Below, piece after piece: positions 21,796 through 33,628 of a stretch of 64,000 nt of DNA. The notes below the pieces were generated by a model. That model worked only from the letters and a program-made list of their open reading frames with translations, searched no databases and had not been told where the DNA came from. The DNA is from Circinella minor (lineage: Eukaryota > Mucoromycota > Mucoromycetes > Mucorales > Lichtheimiaceae): NCBI GenBank assembly GCA_016758965.1, contig JAEPRB010000046.1:148415-212414 (forward strand). The letters run 5' to 3'. Made by a program: the position numbers and the translations under genes. Position 1 is the stretch's first letter, and each line of letters starts with the position of its first letter.

Positions 21796-23071
21796 AAAAT
21801 AAAATAAAAGAAAACAAAAATATATATATTTGACGTCATGCATGCGTTACGTTCATATTTTCCCGCCAATTCATAAACACAAAATTTACCATTACACAAA
21901 ACACTGATAAACACAGCTACAACAAACGAACGAACAAACAAGCCCCTTACTACATAAAATTTCTACAGCAAACATTATAACGTCATTTTTGTCATAGTTA
22001 TCATAATCATTTATTATTCGTACAACAACCACATACCATTCATTACTTTATATACACTTTTTATTTTACTTTATTTCTGAACCAAAAAAAAAAAAAAACT
22101 TTGATTATATCATTTGGAATTATGCCCACCCATTCATTTTTATATATCCCTAATCCTCTTTATTATTTAGTGTTTCTTCACTCCCATATACCTCGAAAAT
22201 CCCCCTTTATACGTAATGTATGTATGCCGTTTACATTTTTTATTTTTATTTTTATTATTATTATTATTATTACATATTATATTTTTATTTTTTTATTTAA
22301 GCCGTGTATGTTTTACCCACCCACCCACACATACACTAGTATATATTGTTTAATTTAAATTAGTAGTTAGTTAATATATACTGCTGACATATTTATCAAG
22401 AAATATTTGACCTATTTTACTTTTAGTTTATGTAGCTTTGTTTATAATATACTTTTTTGTATTCATTTGTGCTGTTGTCTAACCATGCTATTAAGTCTTA
22501 TCATCTGGTTCATGAATTGTCATAATGATAAACTACCATAGTGACGTAAGTGGTTTTTTTTTCATTCTTAACCGACTATTTCGTCTTGAAAAAGAACTGT
22601 CTCGACATGTTAAAGTTTAAGGTTTAGTATGTTGGGGTATTAGCTTTAATTCGAAACTGCTGGAACAAACTAGAGATTTATGTTTCACATTACTCTATTA
22701 GAGAACGTCATCAATAAAAAAAAGAGCTAACAACCAGGCACAACTTTGACGAAGTATACAACATAATATTTTGAATATAAAGAAAATTAAAATAATTGGC
22801 CATGTCTATTCTATGTGAAACATCAGCAAGGTGTGTGAGCCATAACTAACCTGAATCGAGCAAAGAAGCATCGGCCACGTATCGAATTTCAAGGAGGCTG
22901 TCAAAATCTCGACTGCCACGTATCACCATGATATTCCTAAACCCCGCATCCAATCATAAATTGCAACATGGCTTGCTGTTAAAGTATTTATAAACGGAAC
23001 AAGAAATGACGAAGAGAAAATCATCTTTTTCTTTTCTCTTTTTTCTTTGTACATACAACAATATTATAACC
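21796..23071. other. Intergenic region holding the BiP promoter
   Basis: About 1.28 kb. The left part is T-rich with an (ATT)n run (22252-22273) and a Phe/Tyr-rich spurious frame (22101-22358). The right 250 bp are promoter-like: two identical GCCACGTATC boxes, a CCAATCA (near 22951) and a TATTTATAAA (22984-22993) 80 bp before the ATG. Confidence 0.6.
22874..22993 (+). promoter_or_regulatory. Putative unfolded-protein-response promoter of BiP
   Basis: Two exact copies of GCCACGTATC start 41 bp apart (22874-22883 and 22915-22924). They share the CCACGT core of ER-stress elements recognised by Hac1/XBP1/ATF6-type bZIP factors. A CCAAT box (about 22951) and a TATA-like box (22984-22993) follow in the same orientation. 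Position 150-200 bp upstream of the BiP start is where such elements act. The spacing is not the strict animal CCAAT-N9-CCACG. Confidence 0.5.
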
Positions 23072-25333
23072 ATGCATCGATCGGCCTCATTATTGGCCCT
23101 TCTTGCCATTGTATGTGCTTTATTTGTTGGCACTCAAACTGTTTTAGCTGATGATAAAGAAGCTTATGGAACTGGTAAGTTTTGATAAAAAAAAAGAAAC
23201 GCGTAACTATGGAAGAAAAACATCACTTTCTTGATCAACAGAATCCAATAACACCATAACACAACAACAGCAAAGGAAAGCAACGAGGTCGACTAACTGA
23301 GGATTATATATAATTAAAATGTATTTGTGTAGTGATTGGTATTGATTTGGGTACCACTTATTCTTGTGTTGGTGTCCAAAAGAACGGACGCGTCGATATT
23401 ATTGCCAATGACCAAGGTCATCGTATTACTCCTTCTTATGTTGCATTTACTGATGATGAACGTTTAATTGGTGATGCCGCCAAGAACCAATATGCCGCCA
23501 ATCCTGAACGTACTGTCTTTGATGCTAAGCGTCTCATTGGTCGTCGTTACAATGACAAGGATGTCCAAAACGATGTCAAGCATTTCCCCTTCAAGTTGGT
23601 AAACAAGAATGGTGCTCCTAACATTAAGGTTCCTGTCAAGAATGAAGACAAAGTTTTTACTCCTGAAGAAATCTCTGGCATGGTTTTGACCAAGATGAAG
23701 GAAACTGCTGAAGCTTACTTGGGTACTCCAGTTACTCATGCTGTCGTTACCGTTCCTGCCTATTTCAATGATGCTCAACGTCAAGCTACCAAGGATGCTG
23801 GTACTATTGCCGGTTTGAACATCTTACGTATTATCAACGAACCTACTGCTGCTGCTATTGCTTATGGATTAGATAAGACTGGAGGTGAAAAGAACGTGTT
23901 AGTCTATGATTTGGGTGGTGGTACTTTCGATGTCTCCCTTTTGTCAATTGACGATGGTATCTTTGAAGTTCTCGCAACTGCTGGTGATACCCATTTGGGT
24001 GGTGAAGATTTCGATAGCCGTGTCATGGATCATTTCATCAAGCTCTGGAAGAAAAAGAATGGTGAAGATATTACCAAGGATTTGAAGTCCATGGGTAAAT
24101 TGAAGCGTGAAGTCGAAAAGGCTAAGCGTGCTTTGTCATCTCAAATGTCTGTTCGTATTGAAATCGAATCTTTCCATAAGGGTAAGGACTTCTCTGAAAC
24201 CTTGACCCGTGCCAAGTTTGAAGAATTGAACAATGATTTGTTCAGAAAGACTTTGAAGCCTGTTGAACAAGTCTTGAAGGATGCTGGTTTCACAAAGGAT
24301 CAAGTTGACGATATCGTTCTTGTCGGTGGTTCTACTCGTATTCCCAAGGTCCAAAAATTGTTGGAAGATTATTTCAATGGCAAGAAGCCTTCCAAGGGTA
24401 TTAATCCTGATGAAGCTGTTGCTTATGGTGCTGCTGTTCAAGGTGGTATTCTTTCCGGTGAAGAAGGTTCTGATAAGGTTCTTCTTTTGGATGTTAACCC
24501 ATTGACTCTCGGTATTGAGGTAAATATATATATAGATATATTAATTTTGGACCAGTAGCATTGGGGATTTTTGTGTATAATGTCTTTTTTTTTAAATACG
24601 CAAGTTAACTAAAATAATTCTATCTCATATTATTATTTAGACTACTGGTGGTGTCATGACCAAGTTGATTCCTCGTAACACTGTCATCCCTACCAAGAAG
24701 TCTCAAATCTTCTCCACTGCCGCCGATAACCAACCTACCGTCTTAATTCAAGTTTACGAAGGTGAACGTGCCATGACCAAGGATAACAACAAGCTTGGTA
24801 AGTTTGAATTGAACGGTATTGCTCCTGCTCCACGCGGTGTCCCACAAATCGAAGTTTCCTTTGAAGTCGATGCCAATGGTATCTTGAAGGTCAGTGCTGC
24901 CGATAAGGCCTCTGGCAAATCCGAAACCATCACTATTACCAATGACAAGGGTCGTTTATCTCAAGAAGATATTGACCGTATGGTTCGTGAAGCTGAAGAA
25001 TTCGCTGAAGAAGATAAACAAGTTCGTGAACGTACCGAATCCAAGAACCAATTGGAAAACTATATCTATACCTTGAAGTCTCAATTAAGTGATGATTCCG
25101 GTGCCTTCAGCAAGATTGATGATGATGACCGTGATGCTATTGAAGATGCTATTCGTGAAAAGTTGGACTGGTTAGATGAAACCCCTAATGCCGAAAAGGA
25201 AGATTTTGATGAAAAGCGTGAGGAACTTGAATCCATCGTTAACCCAATTACTGCTAAGCTTTACGCTGATGGTGGTGCTCCTGGTGGTTATGAAGAAGAT
25301 GATGAACCTCTTCGTGATCATGATGAGTTGTAA
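23072..25333 (+). CDS. KAR2: ER Hsp70 chaperone BiP/Kar2
   Basis: Three exons (23072-23174, 23333-24519, 24641-25333) give 660 residues. A hydrophobic signal peptide (about residues 1-27) is followed by the complete nucleotide-binding domain: [13 protein letters not shown], the [12 protein letters not shown] phosphate loop, and [11 protein letters not shown]. The substrate-binding domain starts around NPLTLGIE and ends in an acidic lid. The last four residues are HDEL, the ER-retrieval signal. BiP drives translocation, folds secretory proteins and senses ER stress. The first intron splits the coding region between the signal peptide and the mature ATPase domain. Codon use is strongly biased (AAG, GGT, GTC), which fits very high expression. 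Confidence 0.98.
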
Positions 25334-28300
25334 ATATAAAAAAAATAATATCAACAAACTATTAAAAAATATATCATTACTACTTTTTGGGCTATCATCC
25401 CTTTTCTTTCTGTCCCTTTCCCACTCAACTATACAACATTACATACACAAACAAATACATCTCATATATAGTATTATATCACACACACACAAACACAGCA
25501 GTTCATGACTGTTTTCATTTTTTTTCGCTTGTTAAAAAAGGAATAAACATAAAAAAAAGTAATAGAACCAAAAAAGGAAAGATTCTTTTGTTTACATTGT
25601 TGCATTTTTTGATTGATATAAGTAAACGCAGTCTACTGTCTTGAGTTGATAGTTACCAAAATCGTCGATGCATAGATTTCATATGAAGATTGATCTGTAC
25701 ACACTACTTTTTTGTGTAGTGTATAACATGTTGATTAATTATATGAATTTTGACCCAATGTTTGAACTTGTCAGTTATTTTTTTTTCTTACGTAACTACT
25801 CGGTTTTTTGCCCGTTTTCTATTATTTGTCACGTATCCTCATATAGCTTAAATAGCAAGTCGTTCAGCATATAAATGACAAGTTACAATATCATCATAGG
25901 TTATCATAGATTGGCAATAATACACAATTCAAACAAGCTTTGACCTTTTCTTTGATATTGCTGCCAAAGTGTATCTTTGCACTCGTTTGGGTTAAAAAAG
26001 GTCGCTTAAATGACACGATAACTACGATGGCACAACAAAGTTTTTTTTTTGTGGTACCAAAAAATGTCTGGAAAAAATTGTTCTTTTTGTACATAATAAG
26101 AAAGTATCGAAAGGTACTTTTTCTGGATGATTATGATATTCTTTTGCTTTTTCGAAACTACGTAAACTTAACTAATGCATGATAATTTTGTATGTCTTGA
26201 ATTCTAATTATCACATGTCAACAGCTTGACTCTTCAAGTGCTACATGTAGATTATAACCCTTTTCAATTTAAAAGCCGAACATTATTGTATATTATTCTA
26301 AGATGACCTCATATAGTTTAATAATAATAAATATGTATATATTATTAAAAGTACTCGAAAAATTACTTTACGTTTAAAACGTTGATATTTTAAATCTCTT
26401 GATAAAATGCCCATTGATTGCGTAACTTCTGTGCTTGCACAGAAAAATAGGGCACGAGCGTCGAAGACTTTCAAATGGAACGGGAATAGGTAGACCAAAA
26501 ATAGTCAGATCAACCTCTAATATTTTTATGTGGGAATAATTAACCACAACAACGAACCGGTTGAAAAAACGTTTTTCCCAACTTTCTGTCTTTTGAAAAG
26601 TATACAAGAGTAACAATATTTGAAATGGTATCTCAATACATAATATCTTGTTGGATCCCGTATACTATATGTCCGTCAACCCTATGTCCTTGAAAGTAAA
26701 ACTCGTTACAGGCTTTACGTATCTTAGTACTTTGGTGGACCGTTTTTTAATAGTCTAAAACTAGTTTGTATTTTTAATAAGAATGGAAAGAATAAAATGG
26801 TTTACTATGTTGACTCCAGTATTATTAGACAAAGTGCCATATCGTAATTTTATGACAGAATACCTTCAAAAAATGCTGGCAATATAATACCCGGTTGATG
26901 CTTCAACACTTGATGTTGTTTTACTTTAAAGTTCTTTATATAAATGAGAACATATAATATATTGCTATTAACGTGTAATCGGAGAATTTATGAACCTTCT
27001 CTGTATACATATAGTATTCGTAATCCTTTAAAAATCATGCACGTCGAGTCAAAAAAATACAACTGTCTCATAGCAATGGACCTGTTATCTTTGCTCACTT
27101 ATTAGCGAAGATCGAATTTGTTGTCAGAGGAAAAAAAATATGAAATCAAGATTTACTGTACAATGTACACGTGGAACTATATTCAGTATTAACTAAGATG
27201 CACTTGTCGCACACACCCGAGTCATTTGTAATTAGCCTTTCAAAGCTTTTATAACAAGGTGAGTGTGATTTTATCCTACCATTTTTTATGCTGCTATATA
27301 TAATACATATCTTGGCAAAGGTGAATTTATTTCCAAAGCCGAATGACAAAATTTAGTGTATTTTAGTAGGACGTCAACTACTATTGAATGTTACATTTTT
27401 CTCATATTTTATTGATTAAGATAAAGGCAGATGCCAATTTTTTTTTTCTTTCTTTTTCATATTGACTTTCAACATATATATATACTGTACGGAAGTAGTG
27501 TTAATTGTCGTTATTAAATATATCGCTCGGCAAGGTAGAGTTATGCATATTAAGATAAAACGAGGAAAGTTTTTGCCCATACTTCTTCTTTTAATTAAAC
27601 TGAATTTTCTTGTGATTGAGCTGGGAAACTAAAGCTGGGATGATACGTAGTGCGCTTTTAGCGGTACAATTTTTTTGACGCACTAGAAATAATTGTTGTG
27701 ATCAACCACAAGAAATATACAGAATTTTCCCGAGGCCAACAAGTTAATTTATATCATACAGCGCTTCTATAATCACCATAATACAATAATAATAATATTT
27801 TATTAACCAAATATAGCGCGCAATACGTAGTGTTATTAAGAGAACGAACAATCAAAGATCAGATGATACGTAGGATTATGCTAAGAAGCAAAATAAATGA
27901 TGTTATGTTAAAGAGAGTGGTTTTTCGTAGATGCAAGTAGACTTATTTAGGTTTTCGTTGGAGATGAAAGAAGGGGTCGAAATAAGGATACGGCGAGTTT
28001 GTATAACATCTATTTTTATATAATATCTTCGTATTATCAATAAAAATGAATCACCTCCTATTAAGTATGTGGTGATCAATGTACATGTAGACAAAGGAAA
28101 TACCATGTACAATTAGGAGCTTTTAACATCTCTAAAAACTTGATATGATGATAATGAAATCACAGTGAAATCAAAGGACGGGATGTGGATACTGATGTAA
28201 ATGCACATCCCTTAAACATGTATACCCCTCGCCGGTAGATTATTTTACTCCTAGACAATATTAGAATGGTGCATAATAAGAATTTTCTGCTTATTGTTAT

Positions 28301-28696
28301 ATAACATTACATTTCTTATTTATTGTGCGATATATAATACAGTATAAGTTTGATAAACGAGATAACTGTTCAATTCTATTTTTTTTTTCGCAGAACGCGA
28401 TCGGTGAAGTCCTGTGTCACATTTTTTTTTTTGGCTTTTCACTGACTTTTCGGAACGCATGTACCTGACCAAACTTCTTCGTATAACCCCCAAAAGATCG
28501 GTTATTTATTTAGAGCAGGGACAGTGCAGGATTATACCTAAATATGGTGGATTTATTCTTGTCTGCCGGATATTCTTTTATGATCTAGAGCAATAGTTCC
28601 AACCCCCACATAATTCTTTTATTAAAAGATATATAAACCTGTGCTTGGGTTTCTTTTCATAGCTACACGTCATTTAAATCAATATTATATATTACT
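25334..28696. other. Gene-poor AT-rich region
   Basis: About 3.4 kb with no exon I can support. Many short frames are present but none links to a neighbour or shows a domain. A minus-strand frame at 26374-26616 has somewhat normal composition (LTIFGLPIPVPFESLRRSCPIF) and might be a decayed fragment. GATGATACGTAG occurs twice (about 27640 and 27863), and a 7-bp inverted TAGTGCG/CGCACTA pair lies near 27650-27686. The last 100 bp are the promoter of the reductase gene. Confidence 0.5.
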
Positions 28697-31600
28697 ATGG
28701 ACAAATTGTATGACTGTAATCAGTATTATTCTTTCATTAACTTGTTTGAACAGCAAGCTGAACGTTATAGCGATAGTGTATTTATACGTTATCAGCTGCC
28801 CGGTACCCAGGAATTTAAGACGTTGAGCTACTCTCAAGTGAGCTGTATTTCAACCAATCTAGCAAATAAATGGTCATCTAGCCTAAATGGTATCAAAACA
28901 ATTGGACTTATCGCAGACCATTCAATCTACTACATGATAATCATGTTGGTTATTTTCAAGCTACAACCTGTTCTTTTGGCGCTATCACCACGTAACTCTA
29001 TCGAGGCCAATGTCAATTTAATGACGAAGACTAATTCGCATTTTGTTATCGCATCTCAAAAATATGCTGATGTAGCCAATCAATGTGCATCCAAGGTTCC
29101 CGGCGGCTGTAATATCAAGATTTTCAAGCCATTCGATCTTGAAAAACTCTCCCAGCCTAGTACAGCAATCCGATCCGCTTCCGAAACGGCATCAATCATG
29201 GATATTGAAAAAATTGTATTGATCATTCACAGTTCCGGTAGCACAGAATTTCCCAAACCAATTCGTCTCAGTAACCGCTACATGTTTGGGCTTGTACAGC
29301 TATTGACATCAAAGATGCAAGAAGATGCTCACTGCTTGGAATCATCTGATGTAATGCTTGCGTCCTTGCCACTTTTTCACGTTTTTGGTATCTTTTGCCA
29401 CTTTTTTCCAATGCTTTTGGGTGCGAGCTGTTTAATGTTGGGACGCATCCCTCCCACTCCAAGTGAAATTACCATGGCAATTGACAAGCATAATGTCACT
29501 ATGTTGGGGTTACCACCCATGATATTGGAACGAATTGCCGAGTATATTGAGGAAAAACCTGAAGCTGAAGAGATTTATCAACGTATAAAGTTCTCTATTT
29601 ATGGTGGTGCTAGCCTTAGAAGACAAGTAGGCGATTACTTGATTTCTAAGGGTATACATATTCGAGCTGCTTATGGTACTACAGGTACAAATGCACCTAT
29701 ATAGTTTTTTTAATAAGAAAATAACTATTGAAACTAATACCATATGTGTATAACTGTATATAGAAATTAATGCCATGAGCATTGCCAATATATCAAGTGA
29801 CTACAATAATCAGTGGTATTCGATGCGTCCCCCATCGTCCGTGTTGCCTTACTGTGTTTGGGAAGCTATCGACGAAACTAAAGGTATCCATCATCTTGTT
29901 ATCAAGACAGGGTGCCCTATTCTGGCTACAAACATTGGCAATAGACCTAATGGTGACTATGCAACTGGTGACTTGTTTATGGAAGACCCGCCTAAATCAG
30001 GCTATTGGCGCCATCTTGGCCGCAACGACGACACACTTGTCATGTAAGCTGTTTTTATTTTTCATATGTATAGTATATACCAATATAATTATCCTGTGTT
30101 ATTCGAGAAATCACTTACACATTAATACTGGTTTTTTATATAACAGGGAAAATGGTGAGAAAACAAACCCAATTCCTATGGAACATCGAATAAATTCAGC
30201 CAAGGTTATCAATTCTTGTGTTGTCATTGGTGAAAGCAGACAATGTACTGGCATCTTGATTCAGTTGGAATTAAAACACGCCATGAAGTATCGGCCAGAA
30301 GATATCATTTCTGAAGGTAACAAGCACTTTTATTGTGATATATATTAAATAAAGAGTGTGTTAATAATTGCTTTGTTTAATATATTTATATAGTTCATGA
30401 ATCTGTCGAATGTGCCAATAAATTGGCTCCCAGTCATAGCATAATTCTTCCACAGATGGTTTACATTCTGCCACTGAACCGACATCTTCCTAAGACACTC
30501 AAAGGCAACGTTATACGCAAAAGTGCTATTCAAAAATATAGCCAAGAAATTGAAAAAATGTATAGTGACTTTTTGCAAGGAGCTGCTACAAGTGTAATTG
30601 GTGAAACTGATGCAAACCAAAGCATCTATGAATTTCTCACTCAATCGGCTTCTCAAGTACTTCACAGGGACTCAATTGATGCTGACATATCTCTGTTTGA
30701 CTATGGTCTGAATTCCCTCTTGTCTATCCAGTTACGTAACAAACTTGCCGCACGGTTTGCAAATATTCCAAGCAACTTTTTGTTTGAACATCCAACATTG
30801 ACATCCATGAAAGAAGCTCTTACAGCAAATTCAATCCCAAAAGAAGAAGAGAGGCGCGAAACACGGTATCAAGATACTCAAAATCTTCTTAACTACTACA
30901 TTAAACGGGCTGATTCTGATTTCCCAATGATTACCACCAACACCGCAATTTCAGATGATGAACAACATACAATTTTGCTCTCTGGTGCTACTGGTTCATT
31001 GGGTGCATTTATGTTACGCGATCTAATTATTTCTCCTCAAGTTAAAAAAATCTACTGTTTGGTTCGTGGTACAAACTATATGCAACGTTTGGTAAAATCA
31101 TTCCAAGACCGACTGTTGGATACCTCGTTGCTGAAAAATACTGGCAAAGTTGAGGCCTTACCAATGAAACTAGATGAAACTTATCTTGGCTGGGGTAAAG
31201 AAAAATACAGCAAACTCAAGAAGGAAGTTACTATTGTTCAGCACTGTGCATGGCTTTTAGATTTTAATCAACCCGTCCAACATTTTGATCGTGAATGTAT
31301 TCAAGGCTTGTATAATTTGCTCCAATTCGCATACCGTAAAGAAAATCCCATTCACTTTCATGCTGTTTCCAGTATTAGTGCCACAGCTGCATGTGGTAAA
31401 CCGTCCGTTCCTGAGGTCTCATTACCAAAAAATCCCCATATTGCCATGCCCATGGGTTATGCACAATCCAAATATATTGTTGAGCACCTTTTCAATTTTT
31501 TAACCAAACAAAAGAACTTTCCTTGTATCGTCGAACGAATGGGGCAGGTTGTGGGTGACAGCGTACATGGCGTTTGGAACATATCTGAGCAATATCCACT

Positions 31601-32078
31601 TTTGATGGTAGGAGGTACACAGATTGGGTTGATGCCAAACTTAAAAGGAATTAATGTCGATTGGTTGCCTGTTGATTATGCCGCCAAAAGTATCGTGGAA
31701 ATTATGCTCAAGATGGGTCACTCAGAGTTACAAACAATACAACAACAAGGATATTATCATATTGTTAATCCGAATCGTGTAGATTGGTATAAAGTACTTA
31801 AAACAATGAATGCTTGTGGTATGAAGTTTGACGTAGTTGAACCAGAAGAATGGGTTCGTGTATTGAGTAAGCATCAAGACAATCCTGCCTATCGTTTAAT
31901 GTCGTTCTTTCAAGATAACTTCAAATCGTCACATGAAGAGCAAAGTATGCCAGTATGGGAAACAGAAAAAACAGTTCAAGTAGCACCCGTATTAGCAGAG
32001 TCGCCTGCTTTTAGTAAAACATTATTAAAAAAGCATCTTGTTTTTTGGCGTAATGTAGGATTCTATACTCCATTGTAA
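28697..32078 (+). CDS. NRPS-like carboxylic acid reductase (A-T-R architecture)
   Basis: Four exons (28697-29684, 29764-30043, 30147-30316, 30394-32078) give 1040 residues. The N-terminal adenylation domain has the core motifs SSGSTEFPKP, YGTTE (restored only by splicing) and ATGDLF. A thiolation domain follows with DYGLNSLLSIQLR, the Ser being the phosphopantetheine site (about residue 655). The C-terminal reductase domain has the NADPH loop SGATGSLGAF, a Ser/Thr triad residue in AVSSISA and the catalytic pair YAQSK. Enzymes of this A-T-R type activate an acid as adenylate, load it on the carrier and release an aldehyde; the family includes Lys2 and fungal NRPS-like reductases. No condensation domain is present. 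The sequence is divergent from Lys2, so a specialised-metabolite acid is more likely, but the substrate is unknown. Confidence 0.87.
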
Positions 32079-32255
32079 ATCAAACTGAAAATAAATATAA
32101 GGTTATAGTAATAAAAGGAAAAATGTTTACCCTGGGAAATTTCACATGCAGTTGAATTATATAAAAAACTACGTAACGTGAGATGCCTTTTCGGTCAGCT
32201 TTCCCCACATTTTTTTTTTCAGGACAAGAAGATTATAAAAAGGGAGCAGGTTGTC

Positions 32256-33628
32256 ATGAAAGCTTTATTAAAAGCACGTACAATGTCCACCATAGTAACA
32301 CAGGCAATCGCAAAGGATATTCGTGCTTCTGCAACGTAAATATATACTTTGTTTGGTCATTCTCTTTTCCATTTAAAAGAGGTTTGTCATGCAAAAATAT
32401 TATACGCTAACTTCTTAGGACATATCATAATATTTATATACCAATAGACTTATTGTAGCTGCACCTACCACTAAAACTACTACAGGACACAATTACGACT
32501 TATTAATGATGAAACGGTATTTACATTTAACTACTTTTTTTTTTGGAATGAATATAACATAAAAAAGGAGAAGTAATATAATATTAAAAACGTGGGAAAA
32601 GAATAGAAATGCGAAGAGTAGCTTTATTAATGCACACGTCTTTCCTGGAGGTGTTGTGGACAAACATGATGAAAACTGGAAACTGGACAACGTCCCAGAG
32701 TAATTTATCTTTTTCATATTTATTAGAAACATATATACCCTATTTTATTATTTCATATAACCTTAACATTATTGACAACTTTTTTTTATAAACATAATTA
32801 TAGCCTGACTAACAAAATTTGTGCCATTCGAGAAACTTTTGAAGAATCAGGTCTTTTACTTACACATCCACCAGCATATACAGTATTTAAGGATCCGGCA
32901 ACTAGAGAAGCATGGCGTGAGCGTGTTCATAATGATGCGTCTCAATTCAAAGTATTATGTGAATCTCACAAACTTGTACCTGCAGTTGATAAGTTGATTC
33001 CTTTTGCAAATTGGATCACTCCTGCTGCTGAACGTCGGCGTTACAATGCATACTTTTATCTCACGGTCCTTGATCCCTCAACTGCAGTTCATGAAACAAC
33101 AGCTGCTGATGGGAAAGAACTGGTTCAATTGGATTGGTTTACCCCGGATCAAGGTAAATATCGAAGAAAATGAAGGGGTGATATAAAATCAAAATTACAT
33201 AAAAAACAAAAAAATCATTTTCTAATGATTTAATTATTTTATTAATTTTATCATTAGCATTATCTGCATGGCGTGAGGAAAAGATTGTTTTGATCCCACC
33301 TCAGTGGTATAGCTTATATACAATGGCTCCTATCAAAGATTATAAAGAGCTCGCAAGCAAAGCTGGTTTTGGTGCATTAAGAACAAGAGATGGGCGGGTT
33401 TCTACTGTCATGCCACAGCGTGGTGCTGTGGATGTAAATTGTACTCGAGCAAAGGATGGATACCATTCATTCTTGGCATATCCAGGCGATGAAAAATATT
33501 TGGATATTCAAACTGGTGAACCTTCTGGAAAGGCTGGTGACCGTCATCGTATTTATATCCGTGGCGCTATGCAGTATTTTGATTTGGAGAAAAATGTTGA
33601 TGTACCTGAATCAAAATCTAAGCTTTAA
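32256..33628 (+). CDS. Peroxisomal Nudix hydrolase, NUDT19-like
   Basis: Five exons (32256-32335, 32448-32516, 32607-32699, 32804-33153, 33258-33628) give 320 residues. The Nudix box is spread over a splice junction: NAHVFPGGVVDKHD, then after an insert AIRETFEESGLLL with the metal-binding REx2EExG residues. An insertion inside the Nudix box is a hallmark of the NUDT19 group, which cleaves CoA and acyl-CoA esters to 3',5'-ADP and acyl-phosphopantetheine. The C-terminus is SKL, a canonical PTS1, which agrees with the peroxisomal location of mammalian NUDT19. It lies just downstream of the A-T-R reductase on the same strand, but no functional link is evident. Confidence 0.87.

Noticed and set aside
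22101..22358. Plus-strand frame rich in Phe, Ile and Tyr
   Set aside because: Produced by poly-T and ATT repeats; no start context, domain or neighbouring exon.
23464..23784. Minus-strand open frame inside BiP (also 24136-24441)
   Set aside because: A shadow of a strongly biased coding sequence on the other strand; no domain and no splice partners.
26374..26616. Minus-strand frame with fairly normal composition
   Set aside because: Possibly a relic, but no motif, no homologous neighbour and no exon extension, so not annotated as a gene.
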